Source of the DNA: Kitagawia praeruptora
Lineage: Eukaryota; Streptophyta; Magnoliopsida; Apiales; Apiaceae
Direction of reading: 5' to 3'
Length of the DNA stretch: 64,000 nucleotides
Assembly (NCBI GenBank): GCA_037693485.1
Contig: CM075345.1
Coordinates: 7,905,501 to 7,969,500, forward strand
The stretch's first letter is position 1. Every line of letters starts with the position of its first letter. Shown here in pieces: positions 10,641-23,049 of the stretch. Made by a program: the position numbers and the translations under genes. Below the pieces are notes generated by a model. That model saw nothing but the letters and a program-made list of their open reading frames with translations, did no database searches and was not told where the DNA came from.

Positions 10641-10954
10641 TGAGAACCCTACGAACCTGAATTTGTGTTTAGATGATAGTTTGTGAATTCTGTATCATAT
10701 ATATATATTTGTCACTAATTTATTTCTATAACTATTTCGTATCAGCTACTCATCTGCCTTTCTAATGCTCAGTTGCCTGACTTGAATACCTAGGTTCTTA
10801 TATCCTTCTAGTTTGACATATCTTCGTCTCATTAAAGTCAAAGTACACGAAGGACAAAACACTACAGTGCTGAAACTCTTTATCAGATCTGAGCTTTCAC
10901 AGATCAAACCTTTAGGCCATGTTTGTTTTAGGGGATTATAATCCTTGTAAGCAG

Positions 10955-11040
10955 CGTGCAAAATTGTTTTGGCTTAAGGAAGGTGATGAAAACACTAAAT
11001 TTTTTCATACGTAACAAAAAAGAATCGTGACAAATAAAAT
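10955..11040 (+). mobile_element. Short LINE ORF2 fragment
   Basis: The frame reads QRAKLFWLKEGDENTKFFH and then a stop. This motif lies between endonuclease and RT in plant LINE ORF2. Nothing else of a LINE is seen around it. Confidence 0.6.
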
Positions 11041-12381
11041 ATAAGATATAGGTGTTAAACATATATATAATCAATTTACGATGAGTTGATCAATATATTA
11101 TAGAACAAAAATATTTATTAATAAATTAATACTTATTCGAATCTGGATACTTCAAATTTTGACCTACTTAAATACCTAGTAAAATTAAAAATGAAAATGG
11201 GATAGAATTTTAGTGATTTGAAAAAGAATAGTATATCCGATTTGTTTTTAATAATCGGAATAGACTAATCTAGATATTTAGCTAAAGCAAATTTAGATTT
11301 CAAATAGAATTTTAATGATCCGAAAAATTGATGATGTGGTGGAAATAAAGATTTAATTATATCGCAAACGCACTATCTCGTTTTAGTATATTAAGATTTG
11401 TCCACATAGAATAATATTATTTTCGCGTTTTCTTAACTTTTAATTTAGGCGAACTAGAATAATTTGATTTTGAGAGAAATTTAATTTAACTAATTAAAAA
11501 CAAATATTACGAAAATTAATGAACATAAGTAAAACGAGGCAGTAAGAAAATACAGAACTAGCTATTGCTATCACATGAAAATAATAATAATAAAAGATTG
11601 AATTAGCGTGACATTACAATTTTTATGAAATTTTTTGCGAAAAGAAAAGACTTCGAAGAGGAAAACAAGGGGAGGGGGAAACAGGGGAAAGGTGTTGCTG
11701 GATAATGAATATTCGAAAGAGATGGGTTTGGTGTTCGAAAAAAAAGAGGAAAGAAACAGGGGAATAAGGAAGGAGATAAAAAGCTTTCGAATGAAAACAG
11801 TAAAACAGAGATAAAAAGCTAAAAATTCGAAATGAAACTTTAGATTAATAAATATTTTTTTTAGACAAAATATGAGAATAAAGAAGTTAACTATGGAAAT
11901 TAAAATTATACTACTAAATGGAGGATATAGAATCAAAGTGCGCACAATAAAATGGAGATTTAAAGGGGTAATATTACGAAATTTAACTACAAACAAAAAA
12001 ATAAAAATCGTTACTTTCAATCCCAAGTGGTTAGCATTTCGGTACTTTATCCACTAAACGGATTTACGAAAATAAAAAAAAACTTAAAATTGCATTAATC
12101 TTAAAAAGTAGTGTTTACAAAATTTAACTAGAAAAACAAGAACAAGGAATAAAAACTAAATTTATTTACGAAAATAACAAAAACGAATATAAAAGAAACT
12201 TAAAATTGCATTAATCTTAAAAAGTAGTGTTTACAAAATTTAACTAGAAAAATAAGAACAAGGAATAAAAACTAAATTTACCCTAAAAAAATCTAGGATG
12301 ATGATATATAAAATTAGTTAATGATATGCATGGTTTAAAACTTATATTATAAAATTTTAAAATAAATATGTCGTTGATAAA
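11041..12381. other. AT-rich intergenic DNA with a 116-bp tandem duplication
   Basis: No gene seen; the open frames here are low-complexity. Between about 12063 and 12285 a unit with aacttaaaattgcattaatc repeats at a spacing of 116 bp with few differences. Confidence 0.6.
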
Positions 12382-12960
12382 ATTTGAAACTTGAAATTTT
12401 AGTAAATTAATTTAATCATATAATATATTTAATAATTAGATCTAATGATTTTGATTTTTTTTACTAAAAATTTAATGGTCATTATTCCTAATACGAATTT
12501 CTATTATATTTTGTTACTGATTATATGATATGATGTGATATTTTTGAGTATATATTAATTATTGCTAGATATGAATTGATTGGAAAATATGATATGATTG
12601 AGGTTTTTAGGTGTTTATAAAAGGTAATATCTTCAACTAAAAGTAAATGTGAAAAAGGCAATCGACTAATTATCTTTAATTGTATTATGTTATTATTTTC
12701 TTGCTAGATATGAATTGATTGGAAAATATGATATGCTTGAGGTTTTTAGGTGTTTATAAAAGGTAATATCTTCAATTAAAAGTAAATGTGAAAAAGGTAA
12801 TCGACTAATTACCTTTAATTGTATTATGTTATTATTTTCTTTTGGTTAATTATTGCTAGATATGAATTGATTGGAAAATATTATATGATTGAGATTTTTA
12901 GGTGTTTATAAAAGGTAATATCTTCAACTAAAAGTAAATGTGAAAAAGGCAATCAACTAA
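12382..12960. repeat. Tandem array of about 145-bp AT-rich units (Helitron-associated family)
   Basis: Units beginning gctagatatgaattgattgg occur at 12564, 12713 and 12855, and again after the LINE at about 19572, so the LINE split the array. The preceding 12382-12560 resembles the 432-bp array at 48785-50515 (ttagtaaattaatttaatca, atatttaataattagatcta). Confidence 0.7.
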
Positions 12961-12994
12961 TATAATCAACCAAGCTTTCTCACTTCGATCTCCC

Positions 12995-13960
12995 TTAACC
13001 CTTCTCTGTACAATGACTCATATAAGGATCTACCCCCATGTCTTGGTGCGTTTCTATTATTAAGCTTCTACTTATCTCCTCCTCCCAATCCTTCTTGAGA
13101 TCTAAGCTTATAGTCTCTTGCCCTATGCTTTCTTCCTCCTCCAGCTCCGCTGTAATTTCCTCTTTCTTTTTTGACCTATCTTCTCCAACATTCTCCGCCC
13201 TTCCTTCCTTATGGAGTTCTTTCTGGTTGCTAACCTTTTCCTTTGACCTTTTAACCTTCTTTTCTCTTGCCCAGTCCACCTTCAATTGAGCACCCCCCAA
13301 TACAAGGCCCTGTGAATTTTGCACTATTTTCTTCGCTTCCTCATGGTCTGAGGTGATTACAAAACCGTATCGCTTCCTGAAGCGGTCTCTATTTGTAGGG
13401 AGGATGACATCTTTCACCTTGCATAGTCTCTTAAAGAACCTCCATACTTCCTTTACCTCTACCTTCTCCCCTAAATTAGTGAAGAAGATAGTTTTCTTTT
13501 TATTAGGATCATTCCTCCTTACCTCGCCTGTATACTTCATCTTTGTCGGAAGCACTTTACTTTTTCTTTTTACAACTTCCGCATAAGATGGTTTACAAAC
13601 CCCTGTCTGTGCAGAATATTCTACCTTTTCTCGCCGCATGCTATGATTTGATTTAAGACTCCATTCATGTATCTGCTTTAGTGCCTCCGTAATTGAAGCA
13701 TCCACATTTTCCAAAACTCCTTTTAAAGTATCATTCGAAACCCATTTTGCATGGTCAAAAATGAAGTTTATTAGGTCCTCCTTATCTTTCATACCTTTCT
13801 CCTTTACCTTCAGATCTGCCTTTGAATTGTTCTCCTCCTTCCTTCTTAACAACACTTCTTTCAATAGTTGCTCCTCTTTCCTATCATTCCAAGGGGATTC
13901 ATCTTCATATCGCATCCGAACATCACCTTTGTAGTTGTAATCTATTACTCTTGGTCTGAC
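12995..13960 (-). pseudogene. LINE ORF1 (RRM-containing nucleic-acid-binding protein), inverted
   Basis: A minus-strand frame from the ATG at 13915 to TAA at 12995, open upstream as well (VRPRVIDYNYKGDV). About residues 130-220 form an RRM-like domain with KKTIFFTNLGEKVEV, RFRKRYGFVIT and AQLKVDWAREKK; charged flanks follow. Plant LINE ORF1 proteins often carry such an RRM and bind element RNA. The frame has no internal stops, but it is cut from its promoter and faces away from ORF2. The true start is uncertain because the frame runs into the inversion junction. Confidence 0.7.
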
Positions 13961-16900
13961 TTGCTGCGATATGAACTCTTCAATACTGAGTCATTATTAA
14001 GTTCTAATCAATATGAGTGGTGTGCTCACAGTGCGGAAGGTTTGTCTGGGGGTCTCTTAACATGCTGGGATGGCAAGAAATTAAAATTAGAACCAATTTG
14101 TATGTCAGCAAATATGCAATGGTGCAGGGGAAAGGTGATTGATGCTGGATTTATTAATGTGGTTAACATATATGGGCCTCATGAAATTAGAGAGAAAAAA
14201 GTTTTCTGGGAAGGATTGGCTGCATTGGTGCAACATTATAAAATGGAACCTTTATGTTTGATGGGAGATTTTAATTGTGTCAGAGATTGCGCGGAAGTAG
14301 ATTGTTGTGATTTCTCTCTTAGAGCTTCGGCTATTCTGAATGACTTCATTATGAATCAAAATCTAATGGAGGTCAATGATGATGGGGTAAAGTTTACTTG
14401 GTTTGGCCCTAAGAATAAGCGGAGCAAGCTTGATAGGATTTTGATAAATGATCTATGGTGTTTAAATCACAACTGGACGATCAAAGGTTGGAGCAGGCGT
14501 AATTCTGATCATAAACCTATTTCTCTTCAAATCTGCAATTTAGAGTGGGGCCCTAAGCCATTTAAGGCTTTTAACGTGTGGCTGAAAGAAGAAAGTATGA
14601 GGGATTTGATAGAGGATTTTAAGGTGACAGAGAATAATGTGTGCTCTATATTAAGAAGATTCAAAGGTAAAATCAGAAGTTGGAGTTCAGAATTTAATCA
14701 GGGTCTGAATAGAGAGATTGTCCATTTAGAAGCTAAGCTTGGATCAATGGAAACTAGCAAAGTCGATCATTTGGAGGTTGCTCAATCCACAAATCAACTT
14801 CGAGTCCTGTATGGGAAACAAATGGAATGCATGAAACAGAAATCTCGTTTAACGTGGGATAAGATGGGTGACTCAAATACAAGATTTTTTCATCAGGTGG
14901 TGAAGAGTAGAGTGGCAACAAATCACATCAAGAAGCTTGAATGGCAAGGTAGGCTAGTAGAGGATCCGAAGAATATCAAGCTAGCTTTTTACCAACACTT
15001 CAGAACCTTCTTCGAGAAAGGTGATGGAAGGCTTATATTCAGTTTTAACCATTTGCTTGAATCTAGATTGGATCAAAGGGCAAGTAAGGACCTAGAAAAA
15101 CCATTTTCAATGGAAGAAATTGAATTAGCTTTGAAGGAAAGTGACTCAGAAAAGGCCCCGGGACCAGATGGTTTTAATGTAGGTTGGTTAAAGGCTATAT
15201 GGAATAGTATAGCGGTGAGTGTAAAAACTTTCTTTGATAATTTCTTTGCTTCAGGACTAGTTCCATCAGGGGCAAATTCATCTTTTATTGTTCTTGTTCC
15301 AAAGAAAATGAATCTGAATACCATGTCTGATTTCCGCCCCATTAGCCTTATTAATTCTTTATTCAAGCTTCTGCTTAAGGTAATGGCACTCAGATTGAAA
15401 GCAGAAATTGGTGATCTAATTTCCGAGGAACAGTTCGCTTTTATCAAGGGAAGATACATTAGTCAAAGCATAATTCTGGTTAATGAGATCATACACAGTA
15501 TGAGAAAGAAGGATGGTGAAGGTCTTATCCTTAAGCTTGACTTTAGCAAGGCCTACGATTCGGTAAACTGGGATTGTTTAATTCATGTGATGGAAGGTTT
15601 GAATTTTGGATCGAGATGGATAATGTGGATTAATTCAATCCTAAAATCTACAAGAATGTCGGTCATGGTAAATGGATCCCCTACTCTCGAATTCTCGCCA
15701 AGGAGAGGGTTAAGACAAGGAGACCCGCTGGCTCCTTACTTGTTTATTTTGATTGGTGAAATTTTTAGTAAACTTCTGGCTAAAGCGAGAGAGAAAGGAA
15801 TATTTGAAGGGATATGTTTCCCTTATGAGCCAAATGTGATATCACAGCTTCAATACGCTGATGATACGATTATATTTATAAAGAATAACACGAAGTCAGT
15901 CCAAGGAATTAAGAAAGTTCTTTTGCTGTTCCAAGTGCTCACGGGACTATCAATAAATTTTAGCAAAAGTCATCTGTTTAATGTTCAAGGTCAAGATGCA
16001 GATGTGAAAGAATGGGCATCTATTTTGGGCTGCCAAGTAGGTTCAGTTCCATTTGTTTATCTGGGGGAAATGGTTGGCCAGAACAGGAAATCTGTCTCTG
16101 CATGGGATCCTATCGTTAGTAGATTGTCTTCTAAGTTAGCTGGGTGGAAATGTTCCCAGCTGAACTTTGATGGGAGATTAATTCTCACGCGTAACAGCCT
16201 TGACAGTATTCCTAGCTACTGGTTTTGCATTAACAAAGTCCCTATCTCAGTTTGCAAGAAAATGGAGGTGATTAGAAGGAAATTTCTATGGGGGGAATTA
16301 AATGCAAGATTGGGATTTTCTCGCAAGCTACACCTAATGAGATGGGCTCACATTTGCACGCCAAAAAATAAAGGTGGTTTGGGCATTAGGAAAATAGAAT
16401 TCAACAACCAAGCATTCTTGGCTAAAATGTGGTGGCTAATCACGAAGGATAAGAAAAAGAAGTGGGTAAGATTTCTGCTCAACAAATATGGAAATGAGTT
16501 CATTTATGGGAATATGAATTCCAATCCAGACAAAGTGTCATTGTTTGTGAAGGATCTCATGGTTTTGAGAAATTCCACGCGGCTAAAAAACATAATTGGC
16601 CCTGAAAATTTCAAATGGGTGCTAGGAATCAATATCGTTTTGGAAGGATGTGTGGTTTGGTGATCACCATTTGCGTAGTTCCCATCAAAGATTATTTAAT
16701 CTTTGTAAACTCAAAGATATTTCTGTAAATCATGCATTACCATTGTTAGTTGATATTGATTCAAACTCGCTGCTGTTTTGGAGAAGGTCATTGAGAGGAT
16801 GGGAGCTGCAGAGTTGGGAGATGTTAAAAGAGGCGATAGGAGGCTTCAGTTTATTTAATTCTGAGGATATTCTTAGATGGAACATGGATACAGGTCAATT

Positions 16901-17779
16901 CACTATTAAAAAATGCTATTCTATCCTGGAGAATAGTACCAAAGATGATGGCCCTTGGTCAGTTATCTGGAATCTGAAAATTCCTAACAAGGTAAAATTG
17001 TTTATATGGAAACTTTGTCATAATATCCTCCCAACTAGGGTCCTGCTCGCTATTATATTAAAGAGAGAAATTCAATATTGTCTTTTTTGTCATAGAGAAG
17101 TAGAAACCATTGATCACCTTTTCTGGACTTACCCTTTTAGCATGGTAGTGTGGAAAGATTTTTGTAGGTGGTGGTCAATTTGCCCTTCAACAATTCAATC
17201 CCAGGTTTTCAATTTCCGTCATATTATGAAAGTTAGCATTCATTCAGGATATAAGAAGGCTTGGAAAGTATCGATTGCAGCATTATTATGGAGCATCTGG
17301 AAACAAAGGAATAACTGTATTTTCAATAACGCTACGGCTAATGTCAGTAGTATTAGTGTTAATTCAAAAAGATGGGCGTTAGAGTGGTACATGTCAACAT
17401 ATAGTTCATCAGAAAATTTGAGTAAACTATGGTTCTGTGACCCGGGGGCGGCAATAATTAATCAAGTGAAGTCGGAAAAATTGCTCTTTTTAGAAAAGGT
17501 CTTCTCTAAATATGGAACAGTTGCATTTACAGATGGCTCATGGCATGAAAATGAAGAAGGTCGATCAAATGGTGGGATAGGTGGCATGGCTCTAAATAAT
17601 AATATGCAGCTGGTTTATATTTTCTCGGGACCTTGCAAATCGAGTAATGCTTTTGAAACAGAGATGTTGGCTTTAATCAGTATGGGGGAGGCCTTGGAAA
17701 CACTAGGTTACGAGTATCTAGTATGTGTGGATTCCCAGGAAGCTGAAGATTTCTTTCTTAGATCTAAAGCTGGTAGAAT

Positions 17780-18934
17780 CAGTGGCGGATCCAGCTCCCA
17801 ACTTAAGGGGGGTCGGATAAAAAAAAATTGGCAAATTTAAAGCAGCACATATAGAAGCAAATAATCGTATACTAAATTTTTTTTACCTTCGTAAGATCAT
17901 CAACCTATCCTTCATTTTCTGAAATCTTTTCATGATTTCTTCATTTTCAATTTTCTGAAAAACATCCTTCTCAATATATGTTATCAAACAATCATTCAAC
18001 CAAATATCTCTCATTCTATTCCGAAACGTAGTTTTAACTAGCTTCATAGCTGAAAATCCCCTCTCAACTGTTGCAGTTGCAACTGGTAGAATCAGTGCCA
18101 ATTTTATCAACATATAAACCCAAGGAAATCCAAAATCTTTGCGTTTTTCAACCATCTTTTGAGCAAGATCAGGAATACCTTTTAGATTTTGAAAATCTGT
18201 ATCGCTTCTCATGTCAAATATATAGTTAGAAAGCTGATCTTCAAGTGCCAGAAGACGGATATGATCAAATTCTAAAGGATAGAATCTTGCAAGTTGGATC
18301 ATTTGTTTATCAAAAGCTGAGAAAGAATTTCGTGAACTGAGGCATGATATACATGAAAGTAACTCCATATTATCGTTGTCAAAACGCTCATTCATCTCTT
18401 GCAGCAGATAATCAATCACAGTATTCAACAAACTAACCTTGAAGTAGTGTAGATTAGAAACCTTTTGAAGTTTACGTCTTGATCTTCCACGAGGCATAAA
18501 GATTGCATCCATATCCGGGACATCGATCTCAAACCTTTCACAAAACTTACAAACATCAGCAAGTAAATCATTCCATACGTCATCTCTAAATGTTTGTAAC
18601 ATTTTCTTTGCTACATTTACTAAACTTAAAGCATTAGCAAGATCCTGATCTTTTCTTTGCAGTGCTTGTGGTTCACTCGGACTAATTCTTTTCTCTTGCA
18701 AAAAGCCCCAACAAAGTTTACCAAAGATGCTAGATGATCAAAAAATGAGCAAACTTTGTCATGCTAGATGATCAAAAAATGAGCAAACTTTGTCAATTTT
18801 TTTTTTTTAAAAATTAAGGGGGGTCATTTTTAATTTATATAATTTATGTGTATAAATCTATAACTATAATTTTTTTTTTAGAAATTTAAGGGGGGTCGGA
18901 TGTCCCCCCTTGCCCCTCTTAGGATCCGCCTCTG
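17780..18934 (-). mobile_element. hAT-family DNA transposon, internally deleted, with 8-bp target duplication
   Basis: Terminal inverted repeats CAGTGGCGGATCC (left) and CAGAGGCGGATCC (right, reverse complement), with the subterminal ggggggtcgg also mirrored. The target duplication GGTAGAAT is perfect at 17772-17779 and 18935-18942. The length is 1155 bp, too short for a full transposase gene. A 34-bp tandem duplication (tgctagatgatcaaaaaatg...) lies at about 18727-18797. Confidence 0.93.
17883..18701 (-). pseudogene. C-terminal part of hAT transposase (dimerisation domain)
   Basis: 272 codons on the minus strand, open to a stop at 17883. The end carries the hAT dimerisation signature: LALILPVATATVERGFSAMK, then FRNRMRDIWLNDCLITYIEK. 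Upstream is the helical region of TTF-type/ZMYM-like hAT proteins (CKFCERFEIDVPDMD). The BED or TTF zinc finger and the N-terminal half of the RNase H-like core are absent, so it cannot transpose itself. It has no ATG of its own at a sensible position. Confidence 0.85.
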
Positions 18935-19540
18935 GGTAGAATAGATACACTTCAGTCATTTGGATATATTCATAGGAAGTGTCAAAAATTCAAATTTATG
19001 AGAGTTGCGTATGTTAAAAGAGAATGGAATTCTACTGCTGATAGATTAGCCAAAGAAGGTAGGGATAGAGTTAAATTGGTTGCAGGCTGGGTCTAAATTT
19101 CTAGGAGAGAGATATTGTCAGATTGATACTCAACCAATAGGATTTTAGTTTTAAATTTTAATGTTTCCTGGTTCTGCATGGCAAGGGGTTCTGACAGCTT
19201 TGGTCCCTGCAAAAGCATCTCTGCATAGCCGTTTTCTTCCTCAATAGTCGCAAGTGGAGCACGGGAACGTAAGATTTTCTAAGTCTTCTACTAGTTGTGG
19301 ACAGTATGATCAGATTGTCTCTGATTGATGATGCTGGAGTTTGGCTTTGCTCGTATTTCTAGTATCAGTTCTTACTTTAGCCCTTATGGCCTAACTTATT
19401 TTCCTGGTTGATTTTCTAGCCTCTGTCTAGCTTGATCCTGGTTGTGAGCTGATGGGGTTAGTTTAATTGTATCCTATCTCCTACTATAATTGGAGTATTA
19501 TCAATCTATCTATCCTGCTTTTCAAAAAAAAATAAAAATA

Positions 19541-20366
19541 TTGTATTATGTTATTATTTTCTTTTGGTTAATTATTGCTAAATATGAATTGATTGGAAAA
19601 TATGATATGATTGACGTTTTTAGGTGTTTATAAAAGGTAATATCTTCAACTAAAAGTAAATGTGAAAAAGACAATCGATTAATTACTTTTAATTGTATTA
19701 TGTTATTATTTATTTTTGGTGTTTTAATAGTATTAATATCATATATATTTTTCTTTATAATGAAGGGTAAATAAGTAAATTCACGAAATACCAAAAAAAC
19801 ATATATCAAAAAATATGTACCAAAATTTTAATGTTTCGACAATTATATAATTATTAATTAATTTTAATTTAATATAATTTTAATATACTAATGATTCCTT
19901 ATTATAAACAACATATGCAGATTTTTAATATATTTTATTAACAATTGAAAAATATGGTGTGATATTTTCGGGTATATATTAATGATTGTAAAATTAGTTT
20001 TAAATTAAAAAGGTAACTTGTTTTAATTCGAAAGGAAATATTAATGAAGTTTAGTTTTAAATTAAAAAGGTAACTTGTTTTAATTCGAAAGGAAATATTA
20101 ATGATTGGAAGATACATTGATGTTTTTAGGTGTTTATAAAGGTAATATCTTTAATTAAAAGTAAATGTGAAAAAAGGCAAGCGACTAATTACCATTAATT
20201 GTATTATGTTATTATTTATTATAGGTGTTTTAAAAGTATAAATATCATATATTTATTTTCTTTTTAACAAAAGGTAAATAAGTAAATTCACGAAGTACCA
20301 AAAAACTGGTACCAAAAAACAGGTACCAAAACTTTTAATATTTCGAAATTTATATAATAGTATAGA
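19541..20366 (-). mobile_element. Helitron-like element Y, 5' end at 20366
   Basis: On the minus strand the element opens TCTATACTATTATATAAATT and continues through repeated gtaccaaaa and ttataatgaa segments. Its far end is not found: the same AT-rich family continues beyond the LINE at 12382-12960, so the LINE probably inserted into it. No Rep/helicase coding is present, so it is non-autonomous. Confidence 0.5.
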
Positions 20367-22548
20367 CTAGCTTAAAACCCGTGCGATGAACAGATTTTTT
20401 TTAATATTATATGAATTTTTTTCATTATGTGATTTAATTTTTTTTAAATATGATTGTTGGGGGCTTAAATTTTTAAATGAGATTATTTGATGATAATTAT
20501 ATAAATGTTATTCGTGATAATTCTAGAAAATGAGAGATTTTATTTAGAAATTTAGAAAAGATGATGGATTTTAGTTGAAAAAGTTAGTCGGTTAATTATT
20601 AGTAATTATGAAATTATATTTTTATTTTATTAGATAGAATTCCCATTATATAATTGGAAAAATAGAGGATTTGGATAGAAAAAATTAAAAAGGTAACATG
20701 TTTTGGGTGAAAAAGGTAATTGATTAGTTTATAGTAATTATAAGTTAATTATGTTATTTTACTAAATAAATTGCTCGTAATGTTTTTAGAAAAAGAGAAA
20801 TTATTGTTGGTCGTGATATTTCTAGGAAAAGAGGGATTTTAATTAGAAAATATAGAAAAATTGATATGTTTTAGCTGAAAAAGTTAATCGATTAATTATT
20901 AGTATTATCATAGTACTATTTTATTAAATAGAACTTCCCTGAATATAATTGAAAAATGAGATATTTTAGTTAGAGAAAATAGAAAAGATAATGTAAAAAT
21001 TAAAAATGTGACATGTTTTAGGTGAAAAAGGTAATTGATTAGTTTATACTAATTATAATTTACTAATTGAAATTGCTCCAAGTGTTTTATAGAAAATGAG
21101 AAATTAACGTTACCCGTGATATTTCTAGAAAAAAGGGAATTTAATTAGAAAAAATAGAAAGATGATATGTTTTAGCTGAAAAGATGATCGGTTAATTATT
21201 AGTATTGCAATGCACGAGTTTCTTGTATTATGTTATAAATTTTATTTAATATTGTAATTATGTTTTTATATAATCATTATTTTCTAATAATTTTTAAATT
21301 TTAATTTGATATAATTTAATATACTCATGTTTACGGATTATAATAATGTTTTCTTATTATAAACAACATATATGATTTCTAATACATTAATTAATAATTA
21401 AAAATTTTGTGTGATATTTTCGATATATATTAATGAACGTAAGATTTGTTGTAAATTAAAAAGATAACGTGTTTTAATTAGAAAAAAAATATTAATGAAT
21501 GAAAGATATGATACGGTTGATCTTTTTAGGTGTCTATAAAAGGTAATATCTTCAACTGAAAGTAAATATGAAAAAGGCAATCGATTAATTACCATTAAAT
21601 ATATTATATTGTTATTTATTTTAGGTGTTATATTTTACTTGAAAATTATGGTGCGATATTTTCGGGTATATATTAATGATTGAAAGATTTGTTATAAATT
21701 AAAAAGGTAACGTATTTTGGTTCGAAAGGAAATATTAATGATCGAAAGATATGATATGATTGATGTTTTTAGGTATTTATAAGAGGTAATATCTTCAACT
21801 AAAAGTAAATATGAAAAAGACATATTACCTTTAATTTTATTATATTAATGTGAAAAAGGCAATTGACTAATTACCATTAATTTTATTATGTTAATCGACT
21901 AATTATCATTAATTTTATTATGTTATTATTTATTTTAGATGTTATATTTTTCTTGAAAATTATGGTGTGATATTTTCGGGTATATATCAATGATTGTAAG
22001 ATTTGTTTTAAATTAAAAAGGTAATGTGTTTTAGTTCGAAAGGAAATATTGATGATTGAAAGATATGATACGATTGATATTTTTAGGTGTTTATGAAAGG
22101 TAATATCTTGATTAATTACCATTAATTATATAATGTTCTTACTTATTTTAGGTATATTTATTTTTCTTTATAATGAAGGGTAAATAAGTAAATTCACGAA
22201 GTACCAAAAAATAGGTACCAAAAAACTGGTACCAAAAAATAGTGAAAATTATGGTGTGATATTTTCGGGTATATATCAATGATTGTAAGATTTGTTTTAA
22301 ATTTAAAAGGTAACGTGTTTTAGTTTGAAATGAAATATTAATGATGGAAAGATATGATACGATTGATATTTTTAGGTGTTTATAAAAGGTAATATCTTGA
22401 TTAATTACCATTAATTATATTATGTTCTTACTTATTTTAGGTATATATATTTTTCTTTATAATGAAGGGTAAATAAGTAAATTCACGACGTACCAAAAAA
22501 TAGGTACCAAAACTTTTAATGTTTCGGCTTTTATATAGATAGTATAGA
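20367..22548 (-). mobile_element. Helitron-like non-autonomous element X
   Basis: Minus strand: 5' TCTATACTATCTATATAAAA at 22548, preceded by A; 3' end GCACGGGTTTTAAGCTAG at 20367, followed by T. A TC start, CTAG end and A/T target fit Helitron rules; the hairpin before CTAG is weak. Inside are several partial tandem copies of a unit of about 300 bp (agtaaattcacgaagtacca, tgatattttcgggtatatat, tttttaggtgtttataaaag). No protein is encoded. Confidence 0.6.
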
Positions 22549-22578
22549 TATGAGAATTAGGGGTAAGGGGTTGGTGAA

Positions 22579-22611
22579 TCTCCACCATACACATGTGGAG
22601 TGTGGTGGAGA
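22579..22611. other. Perfect 9-bp-stem hairpin
   Basis: TCTCCACCA and TGGTGGAGA flank a 15-base loop; an outer ggttgg/ccaacc pair extends it. It lies just outside the Helitron 5' end. Function unknown. Confidence 0.6.
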
Positions 22612-23049
22612 AATCCTAGCCAACCAAATTATTCCTTCATCATTAAGATTTCTCCTTTGCTTCAAACTCCTAATTCTTTTTCCCATTTTCACTTTAGTCA
22701 TTTTTCTTACTCTTTTGTCCTTCATTGCTCTTTATTTCTTTATTTTGCCAATTCTTCATCTTTTTTCGAAATAAATTATTAAAATACGAGTTTAAGTTGA
22801 AATTGAACAAAATAAATTATTAAAATACGAATTAAAACAATAAATATATAATAAAAATATGTACTTATCAATTGAAAATTTAATTTAGAACGTGAAATTA
22901 TGTGCCACATCAATCCTAATTGTTGTTTGGATGTGAATTGTAAACTTAATATTTTTCGGGAATATGAAACGGCCACAACCCTAGCGCTATATAACATGAT
23001 GAAGGGGAATGTAGATCGTCACCGGTAGAGATTGCTTCCCACAAGAAAC

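Larger units (their letters stand above)
13961..19096 (+). pseudogene. LINE ORF2 (endonuclease, RT, RNase H), 5'-deleted, frameshifted, interrupted
   Basis: The frame starts after the inversion junction at LLRYELFNTESLL; about the first 50 codons of the endonuclease are missing. Endonuclease motifs: VNIYGPHE, LMGDFN, SDHKPI. RT (about 15290-16060): SDFRPISLINS, LKLDFSKAYDSVNW, RRGLRQGDPLAPYLF, and the catalytic QYADDT. A one-base loss near 16630 shifts the frame; the rest (FWKDVWFGDHHLR onward) is open to 17779. The zf-RVT region (about 16960-17160) has IPNKVKLFIWKLCHN. RNase H starts FTDGSWHENEEGRS, is split by the hAT insertion at 17779/18943, and finishes with REWNSTADRLAKEGRD and a stop at 19094-19096. 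Inactive as it stands. Confidence 0.88.
12975..19533 (+). mobile_element. LINE with inverted 5' part, interrupted by a hAT element
   Basis: The 3' part (about 13960-19533, plus strand) carries endonuclease, RT, zinc finger and RNase H, ending in an A-rich tail at 19524-19540. The 5' part (12975 to about 13960) carries ORF1 on the opposite strand. That layout is the twin-priming signature known from L1. A hAT element sits at 17780-18934. Flanks are the AT-rich array on both sides; no exact target duplication is visible, and a deletion of about 10 bp of target is possible. Confidence 0.8.

Noticed and set aside
11571..12057. Overlapping frames of 151 and 61 codons
   Set aside because: Phe/Ile/Leu- and Lys-rich translations of AT-rich DNA, with no domain.
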